Shown in pieces: positions 1-8,054 of a stretch of DNA of 64,000 nt; the stretch's first letter is position 1, and each line of letters opens with the position of its first letter. The notes under the pieces were generated by a model, which was not told the DNA's origin, made no database searches, and saw only the letters and a list, made by a program, of their open reading frames with translations. The translations under genes and the position numbers were made by a program. Source of the stretch: a virus; the IMG/VR virus record IMGVR_UViG_3300023074_000001, positions 1 through 64,000 of that record; one strand, written 5' to 3'.

Positions 1-2
1 TT

Positions 3-1271
3 CTAGACACATTAGGCAGAAACAAAGTTGATGCTGGCAAAATTGCTCTTTATGAGGAAACCTACAAAAACTTACTCTCCTATAAAGTTGAGGATTCCGA
101 GTTTCGCTGGAGTATGGATCAGCTAAAAGATCTAGCTGCTGATAGGCAAACTTCAGAAGCTATTGTTTCTGGAATGGAAATCCTCAACAGAGGAGCAAAG
201 GGTCCTAAAGGCGAGGATCTTGTAGGACATAATGACGCCAGAAGCCATATTTTGACAAAGTTCGCAGAAATCGATCGTAATCTGTCTATGCAGGAGTCGC
301 CTGAGGGTGACTCTAGGCAGGAAGCCTCAGAGATTTTTGCAGAATACAATGAGATTCGAAAGCATTCTGAAATTAAGTATGGAATTCCCGCACTTGATGA
401 AAAAATTGGCGGCCACAGCAATGGAGAACTAGGTCTTGTGGTAGGCTACAGCAGTAGTGGTAAGACTACCTTAGCTACTATCCAGTTAGCTTGGAATACA
501 GCTATTATGCAGGGTAAGAATGTAGTCATTCTTACATCAGAAACATTGCGTCCTCAAGTTAGACGTAAGCTCATCTGTCGTCACTCTAAGCTAGCCATCT
601 TCGGCCTTGAGCATGGAATTAATTCTCGTCACCTCAAGGCAGGTAGAGGTTATCTTACACCGGAGGAGGAGAGAGCCTTTCCTGATGTCGTCAATGATTA
701 CACAACTAATTCTAGTTATGGCAAACTAGTAATTGTTCAGGTTCCTCGTGGTGCTACTATATCTACCTGTGAAGGAAAACTGAATCGTTTCCAGCGAGAG
801 TTTAATGTAGATTTAGCTGTCATCGATTACCTAGCTTTACTGAAGCCTGACCGCAGGTTCACCTCGCGCAGAGAGGAACTAGCTGCTACAGTACAGGAGG
901 CGAAGCAGCTAGCTACGACATTCGATGATGGTAGAGGCTTACCTATTATTTCTCCCTGGCAGACGTCACGTGATGCTTGGAAAGAAGCTCAAACCGTAGG
1001 CTACTACAATTCATCAGCACTAGCGGAGACCGCCGAGGCTACAAGTTCATCAGATACCGTAATTACTATTCTTGAGCCTAAAGAAAATGAGTCTCGTTTT
1101 GCAGATATGAAGGTACAAGTTGTCAAGAATCGAGATGGTGAAAAATCTCTCGGAATAGACTTACAAGTTGATTACGCTACTAGTTACTGGAGTGAATCTG
1201 CATCGGGGGTTGGTAGCCTTGACACTGTAGGTAATTTCTTAGGCACGGGTGGTAGCTTGTTCGGAGGTTGA
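3..1271 (+). CDS. dnaB: Replicative DNA helicase, DnaB-type (5' partial)
   Basis: This is a superfamily 4 replicative helicase that would unwind DNA at the phage fork using a RecA-like ATPase core. The frame is open to the window edge, so the N-terminus lies upstream. Counting from the first internal Met (114), the Walker A motif GYSSSGKTT lies near residue 110, a Walker B-like VIDYLAL near 238, and a LPIISPWQTSRDA sensor-like segment near 277-289, in the order of the DnaB C-terminal domain. A glycine-rich tail ends the protein. It is followed by primase and clamp-loader genes, which fits a replisome operon. The TGA stop overlaps a TTGACA box. Confidence 0.88.
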   Translation, partial: LDTLGRNKVDAGKIALYEETYKNLLSYKVEDSEFRWSMDQLKDLAADRQTSEAIVSGMEILNRGAKGPKGEDLVGHNDARSHILTKFAEIDRNLSMQESPEGDSRQEASEIFAEYNEIRKHSEIKYGIPALDEKIGGHSNGELGLVVGYSSSGKTTLATIQLAWNTAIMQGKNVVILTSETLRPQVRRKLICRHSKLAIFGLEHGINSRHLKAGRGYLTPEEERAFPDVVNDYTTNSSYGKLVIVQVPRGATISTCEGKLNRFQREFNVDLAVIDYLALLKPDRRFTSRREELAATVQEAKQLATTFDDGRGLPIISPWQTSRDAWKEAQTVGYYNSSALAETAEATSSSDTVITILEPKENESRFADMKVQVVKNRDGEKSLGIDLQVDYATSYWSESASGVGSLDTVGNFLGTGGSLFGG

Positions 1272-1296
1272 CAGAGATCGGTATGGAGGCTAGACT
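1268..1296 (+). promoter_or_regulatory. Promoter TTGACA-N17-TAGACT inside an inverted repeat
   Basis: A consensus -35 (1268-1273), 17-nt spacer and -10 (1291-1296) sit at the helicase stop. The spacer carries AGATCGGTA (1275-1283), which pairs with TACCGATCT (1306-1314), followed by a loose T-rich tract. Read-through RNA could form this hairpin, but RNA starting near 1303 would lack the left arm. Confidence 0.6.
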
Positions 1297-1354
1297 AGGC
1301 TTCTGTACCGATCTTTCTTGTATAAGAGGGACGGTTTTGAAAGGAGCCTACAAA

Positions 1355-1561
1355 ATGGAAACGTTACTAAGTACTGATCGATGTGATAAATGTAATGCCC
1401 AGGCGTATGTGAGGTTTACACATATGGAAGGTATGCAGTTAGATTTTTGTGGGCATCATGCTGCTAAGTTTGCTGATAAGCTGGACTCTCAGGGATTTAG
1501 TATCATGCTGGATACCCGTGAACTATTGAATCGTCGTCCTGTAGGAGCGGAAGTTAGTTAA
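1355..1561 (+). CDS. Small zinc-binding protein, DUF7455-like
   Basis: This 68-residue protein has CDKCNAQAYVRF near the start and FCGHHA in the middle, giving a Cys2-CysHis2 cluster. The pattern matches small actinobacterial and phage zinc proteins of the DUF7455 type. I start it at 1355 because AAAGGAG lies just upstream; the frame extends back to 1268 across a promoter and hairpin, which is unlikely to be translated. The role is unknown. Confidence 0.65.
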   Translation: METLLSTDRCDKCNAQAYVRFTHMEGMQLDFCGHHAAKFADKLDSQGFSIMLDTRELLNRRPVGAEVS

Positions 1562-1563
1562 TT

Positions 1564-2145
1564 ATGCTACGTCAGAAGTCATGGATCGAGCAAGCTAACG
1601 AAGTAGTAAAGATTAGTGATGTTCTGGCAAGTTTTGGTGTGTTTGTTCCTGCATCTGTGGTTGAAGGCAGTAACAAGAAAATATTTTGTCCGTTTGGGTT
1701 TTACCACTCAGATGGAGGGTTGACTAAAGCTATGCGAATCTACACGAGAAGCAATTCTGTTTATTGCTTCTCGTGTAGTAAGCGTTATGACCCTGTTAGT
1801 CTTGCTGCTGCGAGGTGGGATACATCTTGGGTTACTGCTGCTATTACACTCCTAGAGGACGCTGGTTTTAAACCTAAGAGCCTAGAAGAACGTTGGCAGG
1901 ACGCAGTAACCATCGAAGTTAATACCCCCGATTTAATAGCTTTAGCAGACGCATTAAAAATGTATTGTTCTACAATTTGTGCATCTTGGAATATGTTACA
2001 GTTAGATGAGCAGGTGGCTGATAAATTATCCTCATGCCTATCTTTACTGGATGCCGTAAGAACAGATGAGGATGCAACTAAGTGGTTAAACATTACTAAA
2101 CAAGCAATGAAGCAAGTACTTGACTACAAAGAGAGAACACAATGA
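1564..2145 (+). CDS. DNA primase zinc-binding domain protein
   Basis: This 193-residue protein carries a CHC2-type primase zinc ribbon: CPFGFYHSDGG around residues 42-52 and YCFSCSKRYDPVSLAA around 67-82. It is much shorter than DnaG and shows no TOPRIM catalytic core, so it is either the template-recognition half of a split primase or a zinc regulator of priming. It lies directly downstream of the helicase and overlaps the next gene by 4 nt. A 15-bp perfect palindrome lies inside the zinc-ribbon codons. Confidence 0.7.
   Translation: MLRQKSWIEQANEVVKISDVLASFGVFVPASVVEGSNKKIFCPFGFYHSDGGLTKAMRIYTRSNSVYCFSCSKRYDPVSLAAARWDTSWVTAAITLLEDAGFKPKSLEERWQDAVTIEVNTPDLIALADALKMYCSTICASWNMLQLDEQVADKLSSCLSLLDAVRTDEDATKWLNITKQAMKQVLDYKERTQ
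1741..1777 (+). repeat. 15-bp perfect palindrome inside the primase gene
   Basis: TACACGAGAAGCAAT (1741-1755) and ATTGCTTCTCGTGTA (1763-1777) are exact reverse complements around the loop TCTGTTT. The element encodes part of the zinc ribbon, and no T tract follows. Confidence 0.8.
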
Positions 2146-2999
2146 ATAAGATAATGTTGCTTGGTGATACTCATGGTAATACCAAGTTTGTTGTTAACGC
2201 AGTCATTCCTGCGGCTATCGAACAGGGAGTCAACTGGATTTATCAGGTAGGTGATTTTGGGTATTGGGAGCACACACCTGAAGGAGTAACTTACCTCGAT
2301 GAAGTTCAAGAAGCTTTGACTGGGACTGGAATCAATCTTCTGTTTATCGCTGGTAACCACGACAAGGTTTCTATGATTCCTAAAAGATACTCAAATGTTG
2401 CTGGATTTTATATTGTCAGAAGTTCCATTTGGTATGCACCTAACGGTACTCAGTGGGACCTCGACGGAAAATCATTTCTCGCCTTAGGCGGAGCCTACTC
2501 TATCGATAAGAATTATCGTCTAGAGAGCGAGGAAGCCAATGCTCAGCGAGATGCAACTACCTCAAGACTTCGAGGCGAGTATTCTGTAAATTATATTATT
2601 GCAAGTACTAGGTCAGCCAATGCTGAAACTCTATGGTTTCCTGAAGAGGAAATGACAGATGATGAGCTAGACCGCATTTTAGCAGATTTGCGTGATACTA
2701 AGGTAGATGTTATTCTTACTCACGACAAGCCACTAGCGGCCAATCCTCTAGTTAAATTATTGCCTATCGATGAGTGCATCCCTAACCAGAGGCGACTGCA
2801 AAAAGCCGTTAATACTCTACAGCCAAAGCTTTTGGTTCACGGGCACCTACACATTAGATATACTGACACTATTCGCTGCGGAGATAACGATGTGTTTACT
2901 CGCGTTGAAGGTCTTGGTGCAGATGTACCTAACTTTAATCAACGTATGAGTTCTTGGGAACCAAGTGACGCCTGGGAAATCTTAAATCTCGAAGGGTAA
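2142..2999 (+). CDS. Calcineurin-like metallophosphoesterase
   Basis: This 285-residue protein has the metal-binding blocks of the metallophosphoesterase fold in order: GDTHGN near residue 8, GDFGYW near 42, GNHDK near 75, LTHDKP near 197 and HGHLH near 236. It is likely a phosphodiesterase or phosphatase acting on nucleic-acid ends or nucleotides; the substrate cannot be read from sequence. It differs from the SbcD homologue at 40.9 kb. It overlaps the primase gene by 4 nt. Confidence 0.85.
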   Translation: MNKIMLLGDTHGNTKFVVNAVIPAAIEQGVNWIYQVGDFGYWEHTPEGVTYLDEVQEALTGTGINLLFIAGNHDKVSMIPKRYSNVAGFYIVRSSIWYAPNGTQWDLDGKSFLALGGAYSIDKNYRLESEEANAQRDATTSRLRGEYSVNYIIASTRSANAETLWFPEEEMTDDELDRILADLRDTKVDVILTHDKPLAANPLVKLLPIDECIPNQRRLQKAVNTLQPKLLVHGHLHIRYTDTIRCGDNDVFTRVEGLGADVPNFNQRMSSWEPSDAWEILNLEG

Positions 3000-3004
3000 T
3001 TTCT

Positions 3005-3172
3005 ATGCTGATAGATAATATTATCGCCAAGGAAGTCGATATGTATGTCATTTGCTGCGAAATTGCAGCAGAACACGGGTCAGATGAGGCTTTGTATAAA
3101 AAACTGGCTCATGTTCTGTTTTATCATATTCTTGAAATGCGAGAAACCCGTAAAGGAGTTAGCCATGGCTAA
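3005..3172 (+). CDS. Hypothetical small protein
   Basis: This 55-residue ORF is MLIDNIIAKEVDMY at its start, predicted helical, with a CC pair. It fills the gap between the phosphoesterase and the next gene and overlaps the latter's start by 8 nt, as in neighbouring operon junctions. No function is recognised. Confidence 0.5.
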   Translation: MLIDNIIAKEVDMYVICCEIAAEHGSDEALYKKLAHVLFYHILEMRETRKGVSHG

Positions 3173-3317
3173 GAATGAAAAGAAGGCTGCATCCAAAAAG
3201 AAGCCAATCAAGCAAGCTGAGGTTTGGGCAAATAGAGATATTCCAGATGATGCTCAAGAAATCAGTCAACCTGGACCAACATACGACAATCCTAATGCAA
3301 ACGAGGTTTCCGAATAA
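3165..3317 (+). CDS. Hypothetical small basic protein
   Basis: This 50-residue protein has a Lys/Ala-rich N-terminus (MAKNEKKAASKKK) and a Pro/Asn-rich tail. The start at 3165 follows AAAGGAG at good spacing. It ends directly before the clamp-loader ATG. No family is recognised. Confidence 0.6.
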   Translation: MAKNEKKAASKKKPIKQAEVWANRDIPDDAQEISQPGPTYDNPNANEVSE

Positions 3318-4103
3318 ATGTTAGTAGGACATCAGGAGGTAATCAAGGCGTTAAGCTTAAGGTTACCTCCTGTCTCTATTATTACGGGGCCTGACTCTGT
3401 AGGCAAAAGACTTATAGGTATCAATGCAGCTATGGTACATAAGGTTGCCAGAGTAGACTTTATTGAAGTAACCAGGTTAACTGTTGGCGAAGCAGCTAGA
3501 ATCAAGGATTTTCTCCGTGTTGCCCCCATGCACAACTATCGTTTTGTACTTATCAATTTAGACTACGCCTCCAAGGCAGCAGTAGATGACTTGCTGAAAA
3601 GCCTAGAGGCTCCTCCTAGCTATGCCAGGTATGTTATCATCAGCTCCTCAAGGGTGCCGCAGAAGATCTTAACTAGAGGGCATCGCTATTTTGTAGGAAA
3701 GCTTAAACCCGAAGAGTTGTCACAAATTCTCGAAGCTAAAGGAATGTCTACCAATACGGCATCAAGGTTTAGCATATTAGGTCAAGTAGGGCCAGCCTTA
3801 GCTGCGGATGCAGATTCATTTTTAGTTTCTATTGTTATTAATGTACTTGAATCTGTAGCAGAAAATGATTATCAGTTATTTATTCAAGCATACAAAGCAG
3901 TAGATGATAGAGCCGCTAGACTTATCGTAGTAGCTATGGAGGAGTCGGCAGCTCAGAGGTGGGCACACTTTGATAAGATGCACCTAGGAATTTTTGCCAA
4001 GAAAAATATTGCATTGAACTTTCTACAGATTTGGGGTAACGTCAACACAGCAAAGCCTCAATTGGCAGTAAAGACAACATTTGAAACTATGATGAGGAAT
4101 TAA
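3318..4103 (+). CDS. Clamp-loader subunit, delta'/DnaX-like
   Basis: This 261-residue protein matches the clamp-loader AAA+ layout: GHQEVIKAL at the start, a P-loop-like GPDSVGKRL near residue 24, LINLDYASKAAVDDLLKSLE near 75-95, and SSSRVPQKILTRGHRY near 112 where the arginine-finger segment sits. The loop lacks the standard GxxxxGK[ST], so it may be a non-hydrolysing delta'-type subunit. It would load the DnaN-like clamp at 43.3 kb together with the delta-like protein at 4.4 kb. Confidence 0.7.
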   Translation: MLVGHQEVIKALSLRLPPVSIITGPDSVGKRLIGINAAMVHKVARVDFIEVTRLTVGEAARIKDFLRVAPMHNYRFVLINLDYASKAAVDDLLKSLEAPPSYARYVIISSSRVPQKILTRGHRYFVGKLKPEELSQILEAKGMSTNTASRFSILGQVGPALAADADSFLVSIVINVLESVAENDYQLFIQAYKAVDDRAARLIVVAMEESAAQRWAHFDKMHLGIFAKKNIALNFLQIWGNVNTAKPQLAVKTTFETMMRN

Positions 4104-4105
4104 TT

Positions 4106-4435
4106 ATGCCAGAAGAGTTAGAGGAATTAACAGCACAAGATTTTGTCAAGGATAGAGTTAAGGCAAGAAAAGAAATTGAAAACCTAAGACAGGGTAATGT
4201 AGATAGAATTAACACCTTACGTGTCTACGGAGGTGCGGTAGACCCTGGGTTACTGGCTAACTTAAAAATAGACACCTTCATCGATGCCTTCCTTGACCAG
4301 GATGCGAAGCTGGTCTACCATCGTAATCTTGAGGTTGCATTACGCAAGGCTCTTGATGAGGCTCTAGGAAAAGCAAGAACCAGTCAAATTGTTGATGGTT
4401 TAAAGACAAGCACGAAGTTAAGTATCCCGAAGTGA
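4106..4435 (+). CDS. Hypothetical protein between clamp-loader genes
   Basis: This 109-residue acidic helical protein starts MPEELEELTAQDF. It lies between the two clamp-loader genes with gaps of only a few nt. No family is recognised; a replisome role is inferred from position only. Confidence 0.65.
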   Translation: MPEELEELTAQDFVKDRVKARKEIENLRQGNVDRINTLRVYGGAVDPGLLANLKIDTFIDAFLDQDAKLVYHRNLEVALRKALDEALGKARTSQIVDGLKTSTKLSIPK

Positions 4436-4441
4436 GGTTAG

Positions 4442-5392
4442 GTGAACTTCAATCAGTGGAAGACTCATGCTGAGAAATCCTCTGTTGCTAAAGTAACATA
4501 CTGTTGCGGAGATCAGACGGCACTGGTGGAAATTGTTGTAGACGACATCCGTAGAATTCTTGATGTTCCTGCCACCGATTATGTAGAGGTCTCTGGTAGT
4601 AGCGAAGAATTGATTTGGGATGCCTTAGCTGCGTATCCGCTAGATCCTTCTGCTAACAGATTAATTCTTGTCAGAGACTGTGATCAGATTTCTGACTGGA
4701 CACTCTTTTTTGATTGGTTCAGTGCCAGTAGAGGAAAGTCATCTACTTATTTACTTCTAGTATCTTATGCTAGTGATGCTCCATGTACTTATGTCAAGGG
4801 AAAAAAATCAGGCTACGTCGAGCATATCGAGTTTATCAAATCAAAAGGCAAACTTATTAAATGTTCTCAGCCAAATGAGGAAGATTTGCTTTCCTGGGCT
4901 CAGTCTTATGGATTGAGTCAGGCTTCTGCACAGCATTTAATCCACCGTGTAGCAGGAGATACTTCAAGTATGTTAGATGTATTCCGTAAGGTTCATCTGT
5001 GGAGAGGCTCACCTAATACTAAGGTGATAGATTTGCTTTGTGAAGACAAGCCTCTTGATTCGTTCGTTGATAACCTGTTGCTGGGTGATAAGAAGGCTGC
5101 TGCTAAAACAGATTTTCATGAAGAAGATTTTGGCAAAGTCATCAATCAATTAGACAAGCGGCTAGATGTTATTTTAGAAATTACTAAGTATGTTGTTCGT
5201 CGGGTCTACCCATCAGATATCGCAACTAGTACCGGCATTAATGTCTTCATTGTTAAAAAATATACACCGCTAGTAAAAGACTATAACGTCAGCAAAATCA
5301 AACAACGTAGACAACTGTTAGCTATTTTAGATAGCAAATACAAAGAAGGAGTAAAAGAAGGTTTATGGGAAGTCCTGATAGCCCTATGGTAA
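4442..5392 (+). CDS. DNA polymerase III delta-like clamp-loader subunit
   Basis: This 316-residue protein resembles HolA: a nucleotide-fold segment with VTYCCGDQTALVEIVVDDIR near residues 19-38, a strand LILVRDCDQ near 80-88, then LLSWAQSYGLSQASAQHL and a VAGDTSSMLDVFRKV lid-like segment near 150-185, and a C-terminal helical domain. Length matches delta subunits. It starts with GTG at 4442. It would open the clamp at primer termini. Confidence 0.65.
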   Translation: MNFNQWKTHAEKSSVAKVTYCCGDQTALVEIVVDDIRRILDVPATDYVEVSGSSEELIWDALAAYPLDPSANRLILVRDCDQISDWTLFFDWFSASRGKSSTYLLLVSYASDAPCTYVKGKKSGYVEHIEFIKSKGKLIKCSQPNEEDLLSWAQSYGLSQASAQHLIHRVAGDTSSMLDVFRKVHLWRGSPNTKVIDLLCEDKPLDSFVDNLLLGDKKAAAKTDFHEEDFGKVINQLDKRLDVILEITKYVVRRVYPSDIATSTGINVFIVKKYTPLVKDYNVSKIKQRRQLLAILDSKYKEGVKEGLWEVLIALW

Positions 5393-5736
5393 AGCGTCGT
5401 AATTTTAGGGAAAACCCTATTACGCCAGAGGAGCTAATAAATTGTACCTGGTATGCAACTGCGGATGACACCATCGGAGGTTGGTGTGTATCAACATCTA
5501 ATAAGCCGGAGTCTCAAAGAGATCCTTATGCAGGCGAGTTCTCAGCGGGTAACTTTATGACCAAAGAGGTAGCTGAGCATATCGTTAGGATACACAATAC
5601 TTGGTGGGAAATCGAGGTATGGAAGACGTACATGCCAAACATCTACGCTACGTATAAGAAAGAATTGATTACCTCTACTGAGACTTTTATCACTCGTATA
5701 AAATCTGCTGTTGACAGGGTTCGTAGTTCTCGGTAG
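5365..5736 (+). CDS. Hypothetical protein
   Basis: This 123-residue soluble protein has a Trp-rich centre (HNTWWEIEVWKTYMP) and overlaps the delta gene by 28 nt. An internal Met at 5386 is an alternative start, but AAGAAGG upstream favours 5365. No family is recognised. Confidence 0.6.
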   Translation: MGSPDSPMVKRRNFRENPITPEELINCTWYATADDTIGGWCVSTSNKPESQRDPYAGEFSAGNFMTKEVAEHIVRIHNTWWEIEVWKTYMPNIYATYKKELITSTETFITRIKSAVDRVRSSR

Positions 5737-5745
5737 GCTCTGCCT

Positions 5746-6129
5746 ATGAGAAGGCATGATACTTTGATCAGGCGAGCAATGTTGGTAGCTCAGCAGAGTA
5801 CCTATCGCTGGAGGCATGGTGCAGTAGTTGCCAAGGGTAATAAGGTATTCGGCTGGGCTCCCAATAAGCTTCGTAATGCCCCGCTTATTGATGAGCATAA
5901 TGTCTCTGACCACGCTGAGCGAGCTATTCTGAGAGAACTACTGAAGGTTCGTGATGACCTGCGAGGCTGTACTATTTATATTGCTAGAATTAATAAGCAG
6001 GGAAAGTCTATGATGTCACGTCCATGCAATAACTGTATGCTTGCTATTATCGAAGCAGGGATTAAGGAAATAGTGTATACTAATGAGGTAAATGCCTACA
6101 GTGTAGAGCAAGTAAGGACACTCTCATAA
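5746..6129 (+). CDS. Cytidine/deoxycytidylate deaminase-family protein
   Basis: This 127-residue protein carries the zinc-deaminase signature: HAE (DHAERAIL near residue 56) and PCNNC near 91. It is short for a dCMP deaminase and closer to free cytidine deaminases in length. A role in making dUMP for the ThyA-like enzyme at 54 kb is plausible. It starts 10 nt after the previous stop. Confidence 0.8.
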   Translation: MRRHDTLIRRAMLVAQQSTYRWRHGAVVAKGNKVFGWAPNKLRNAPLIDEHNVSDHAERAILRELLKVRDDLRGCTIYIARINKQGKSMMSRPCNNCMLAIIEAGIKEIVYTNEVNAYSVEQVRTLS

Positions 6130-6142
6130 AAGAAAGTAATAT

Positions 6143-6574
6143 ATGGAAATCACAGCAATAATTTTAGTCCTGACATTTGGCTGGACCGCTACAGTAGCAC
6201 ATGGATTAGCGGATCACATTCTTGGTCAAACAGATAAGATAGCAGCTAATAAAGTCAAACCAGGTAGAGTAGGCTGGTCACACATTCTACAACACGTTAT
6301 GTATTATCATATTGTCATGGTAATAATGTTACTTGTTATTGTAGTTCTGTTTAGTTTGCCTGTGACTTTGTTAGGATTTATATCCGCTATACTATTCTCA
6401 GCGGTAACTCATGCTTTTATTGACAGGCGTTGGCCCGTTAGATGGATTCTAGAAAAAACAGGATCACCCAATTTTGCTGAGATGCAGACACCTATCTGTG
6501 GCATGTATCTGGCAGATCAGGATCTTCATAAGACAGCCTTATGGATTTCAGCAATATTATTTGCGCTGTTATGA
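6143..6574 (+). CDS. Membrane protein, DUF3307-like
   Basis: This 143-residue integral membrane protein has an N-terminal hydrophobic segment, then HGLADHILGQTDKIAANK, two strongly hydrophobic spans around residues 55-90, and a C-terminal hydrophobic tail. The H-x2-ADH...Q pattern resembles phage proteins grouped as DUF3307. The role is unknown. It overlaps the following HNH gene by 4 nt. Confidence 0.65.
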   Translation: MEITAIILVLTFGWTATVAHGLADHILGQTDKIAANKVKPGRVGWSHILQHVMYYHIVMVIMLLVIVVLFSLPVTLLGFISAILFSAVTHAFIDRRWPVRWILEKTGSPNFAEMQTPICGMYLADQDLHKTALWISAILFALL

Positions 6575-6981
6575 CAGTAAATCCTTTACATTGTAATTTG
6601 TCATCATGGTCAGGTGATAACGATGAATGTCGTTGGTGTTCTCATAAATTAGAGGCGAAGCAAAGGCGGTGGTGCTCAGGCGAGTGTTTACAAACATGGC
6701 GTCTGCACCACCGTTATTTTTTATCAAGACAGACAGCAGTTAAACTGTCAAGACGTAAATGTGATTGTGTAAGACAACTCAATGAAATTCGACATATGCA
6801 TTGCGCACAATGCGGCATCTGTGAAGCCCGAGCTAAATTACTAGGTAGAGAAATGACATGCGATCATATAGTGCCTAGGCAGGGCATCAAATCTAGGTTT
6901 AATTGTATTCATCATCCTAGTAATTTACAGATACTTTGCTCAAGTTGCCACAATGCCAAAACATTAAAAGATAATGAATAG
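6571..6981 (+). CDS. HNH endonuclease
   Basis: This 136-residue protein has paired zinc motifs (CRWCSHK, WCSGEC, CAQCGIC) and a C-terminal HNH core: CDHIVPRQG, HHPSNLQILCSSCHNAKT. It is probably a free-standing homing or DNA-processing nuclease. I start it at 6571 (ATGA overlap with the membrane gene) rather than at the in-frame Met at 6541. Confidence 0.85.
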   Translation: MTVNPLHCNLSSWSGDNDECRWCSHKLEAKQRRWCSGECLQTWRLHHRYFLSRQTAVKLSRRKCDCVRQLNEIRHMHCAQCGICEARAKLLGREMTCDHIVPRQGIKSRFNCIHHPSNLQILCSSCHNAKTLKDNE

Positions 6982-6989
6982 GGGTATTT

Positions 6990-8018
6990 ATGGAGGGTAT
7001 TAGCGTACGAGACGGAAAGTACTCAAACTTTACCGAAGCGGGGGCACGCTTTAATGCTTGCCTGACAGATTGTATAAAGCAAAAACTGCCTATGATTGTC
7101 CCTGGAGGTAGTTACGATTTTCATACGCCCTTGATTGTTCCTTCAGGATTTGGCACAAGAATATTAGGCACTGGTTGGCGGGCTGAATTGAATGCCATGC
7201 CTGGCTTTAATGACTATGTTATTAAGTTCGATTCTAGTAAGGGTGACATTCGAGGATTTGAAATCTCTAATCTTACTATAAATGGTAATTGCAAAGAGCA
7301 GTCTTCTGGGGGTGGCATCCTAGCCTCTGGTGCTGTAGAGTCGTGGTTCACGAAGTTGCATCTGTTCGGTTGCTATAATGAGGCTATTAAATTAGATGGT
7401 ATTTCAGCTGGTGGTTTCGGACATCATAATGAATTATCTTCTAGTTTAATAGATGGTGGCACAGCATCCCCAGGATTAGGTATTGGCTTAGTAGTTTTTG
7501 CTTCTGATGAAAATGTCATTACTACTACTCGCTTCCAAGATCTAGGTGGTGCGGATGCCTTTGCTGCTGGCTTAGAAGTCGGGGCTATTATAGATCGATC
7601 AGGGCTTCAAGTTTATGACAAAATCAACATTGTCAATGGAGCAGATGGGCTGCGAGTTAAGGATACCGGGAGAGTCAGGATTATCGGAGGATGCAATTTT
7701 GATGGTCCTCGCGGGACAGCCCTGATTATCAGCGGAGACAGATGTCTGGTCGAAGGTGCCCAATTTCTTGAAGGTAAAGAAGGCAGATCATATATTCATA
7801 TGAACAACGGAACAGGTAACATTATTCACACTAATGGGTTCCAGGCTCCTGATTCTGCTAAGATGAGATCCTTTATCCGTGAATCTGGTGGAAGTCACAA
7901 TAACATGGTTAACACCAACACATTGTACTATCAGGACGCACAATTAAGTGTGGGCGCGCTGGAAAGAAATAAGCCACGTACAGGTAAGTGGAAAGATAAT
8001 ATAGTATACAGGAGTTAG
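6990..8018 (+). CDS. Right-handed beta-helix protein, tailspike/depolymerase-like
   Basis: This 342-residue protein has the repetitive G/N-rich beta-strand pattern of pectate-lyase-type beta-helices, for example IRGFEISNLTINGN, ESWFTKLHLFGC and SGDRCLVEGAQFLEG. The N-terminus VRDGKYSNFTEAGARFNACL resembles the entry turn of phage tail spikes. It could bind or cleave a surface polysaccharide. It is oddly placed between replication genes, directly upstream of the DNA polymerase. Confidence 0.7.
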   Translation: MEGISVRDGKYSNFTEAGARFNACLTDCIKQKLPMIVPGGSYDFHTPLIVPSGFGTRILGTGWRAELNAMPGFNDYVIKFDSSKGDIRGFEISNLTINGNCKEQSSGGGILASGAVESWFTKLHLFGCYNEAIKLDGISAGGFGHHNELSSSLIDGGTASPGLGIGLVVFASDENVITTTRFQDLGGADAFAAGLEVGAIIDRSGLQVYDKINIVNGADGLRVKDTGRVRIIGGCNFDGPRGTALIISGDRCLVEGAQFLEGKEGRSYIHMNNGTGNIIHTNGFQAPDSAKMRSFIRESGGSHNNMVNTNTLYYQDAQLSVGALERNKPRTGKWKDNIVYRS

Positions 8019-8054
8019 TGAGGTCTCTTTCAACTCACAAGAATAGGAGTACGG

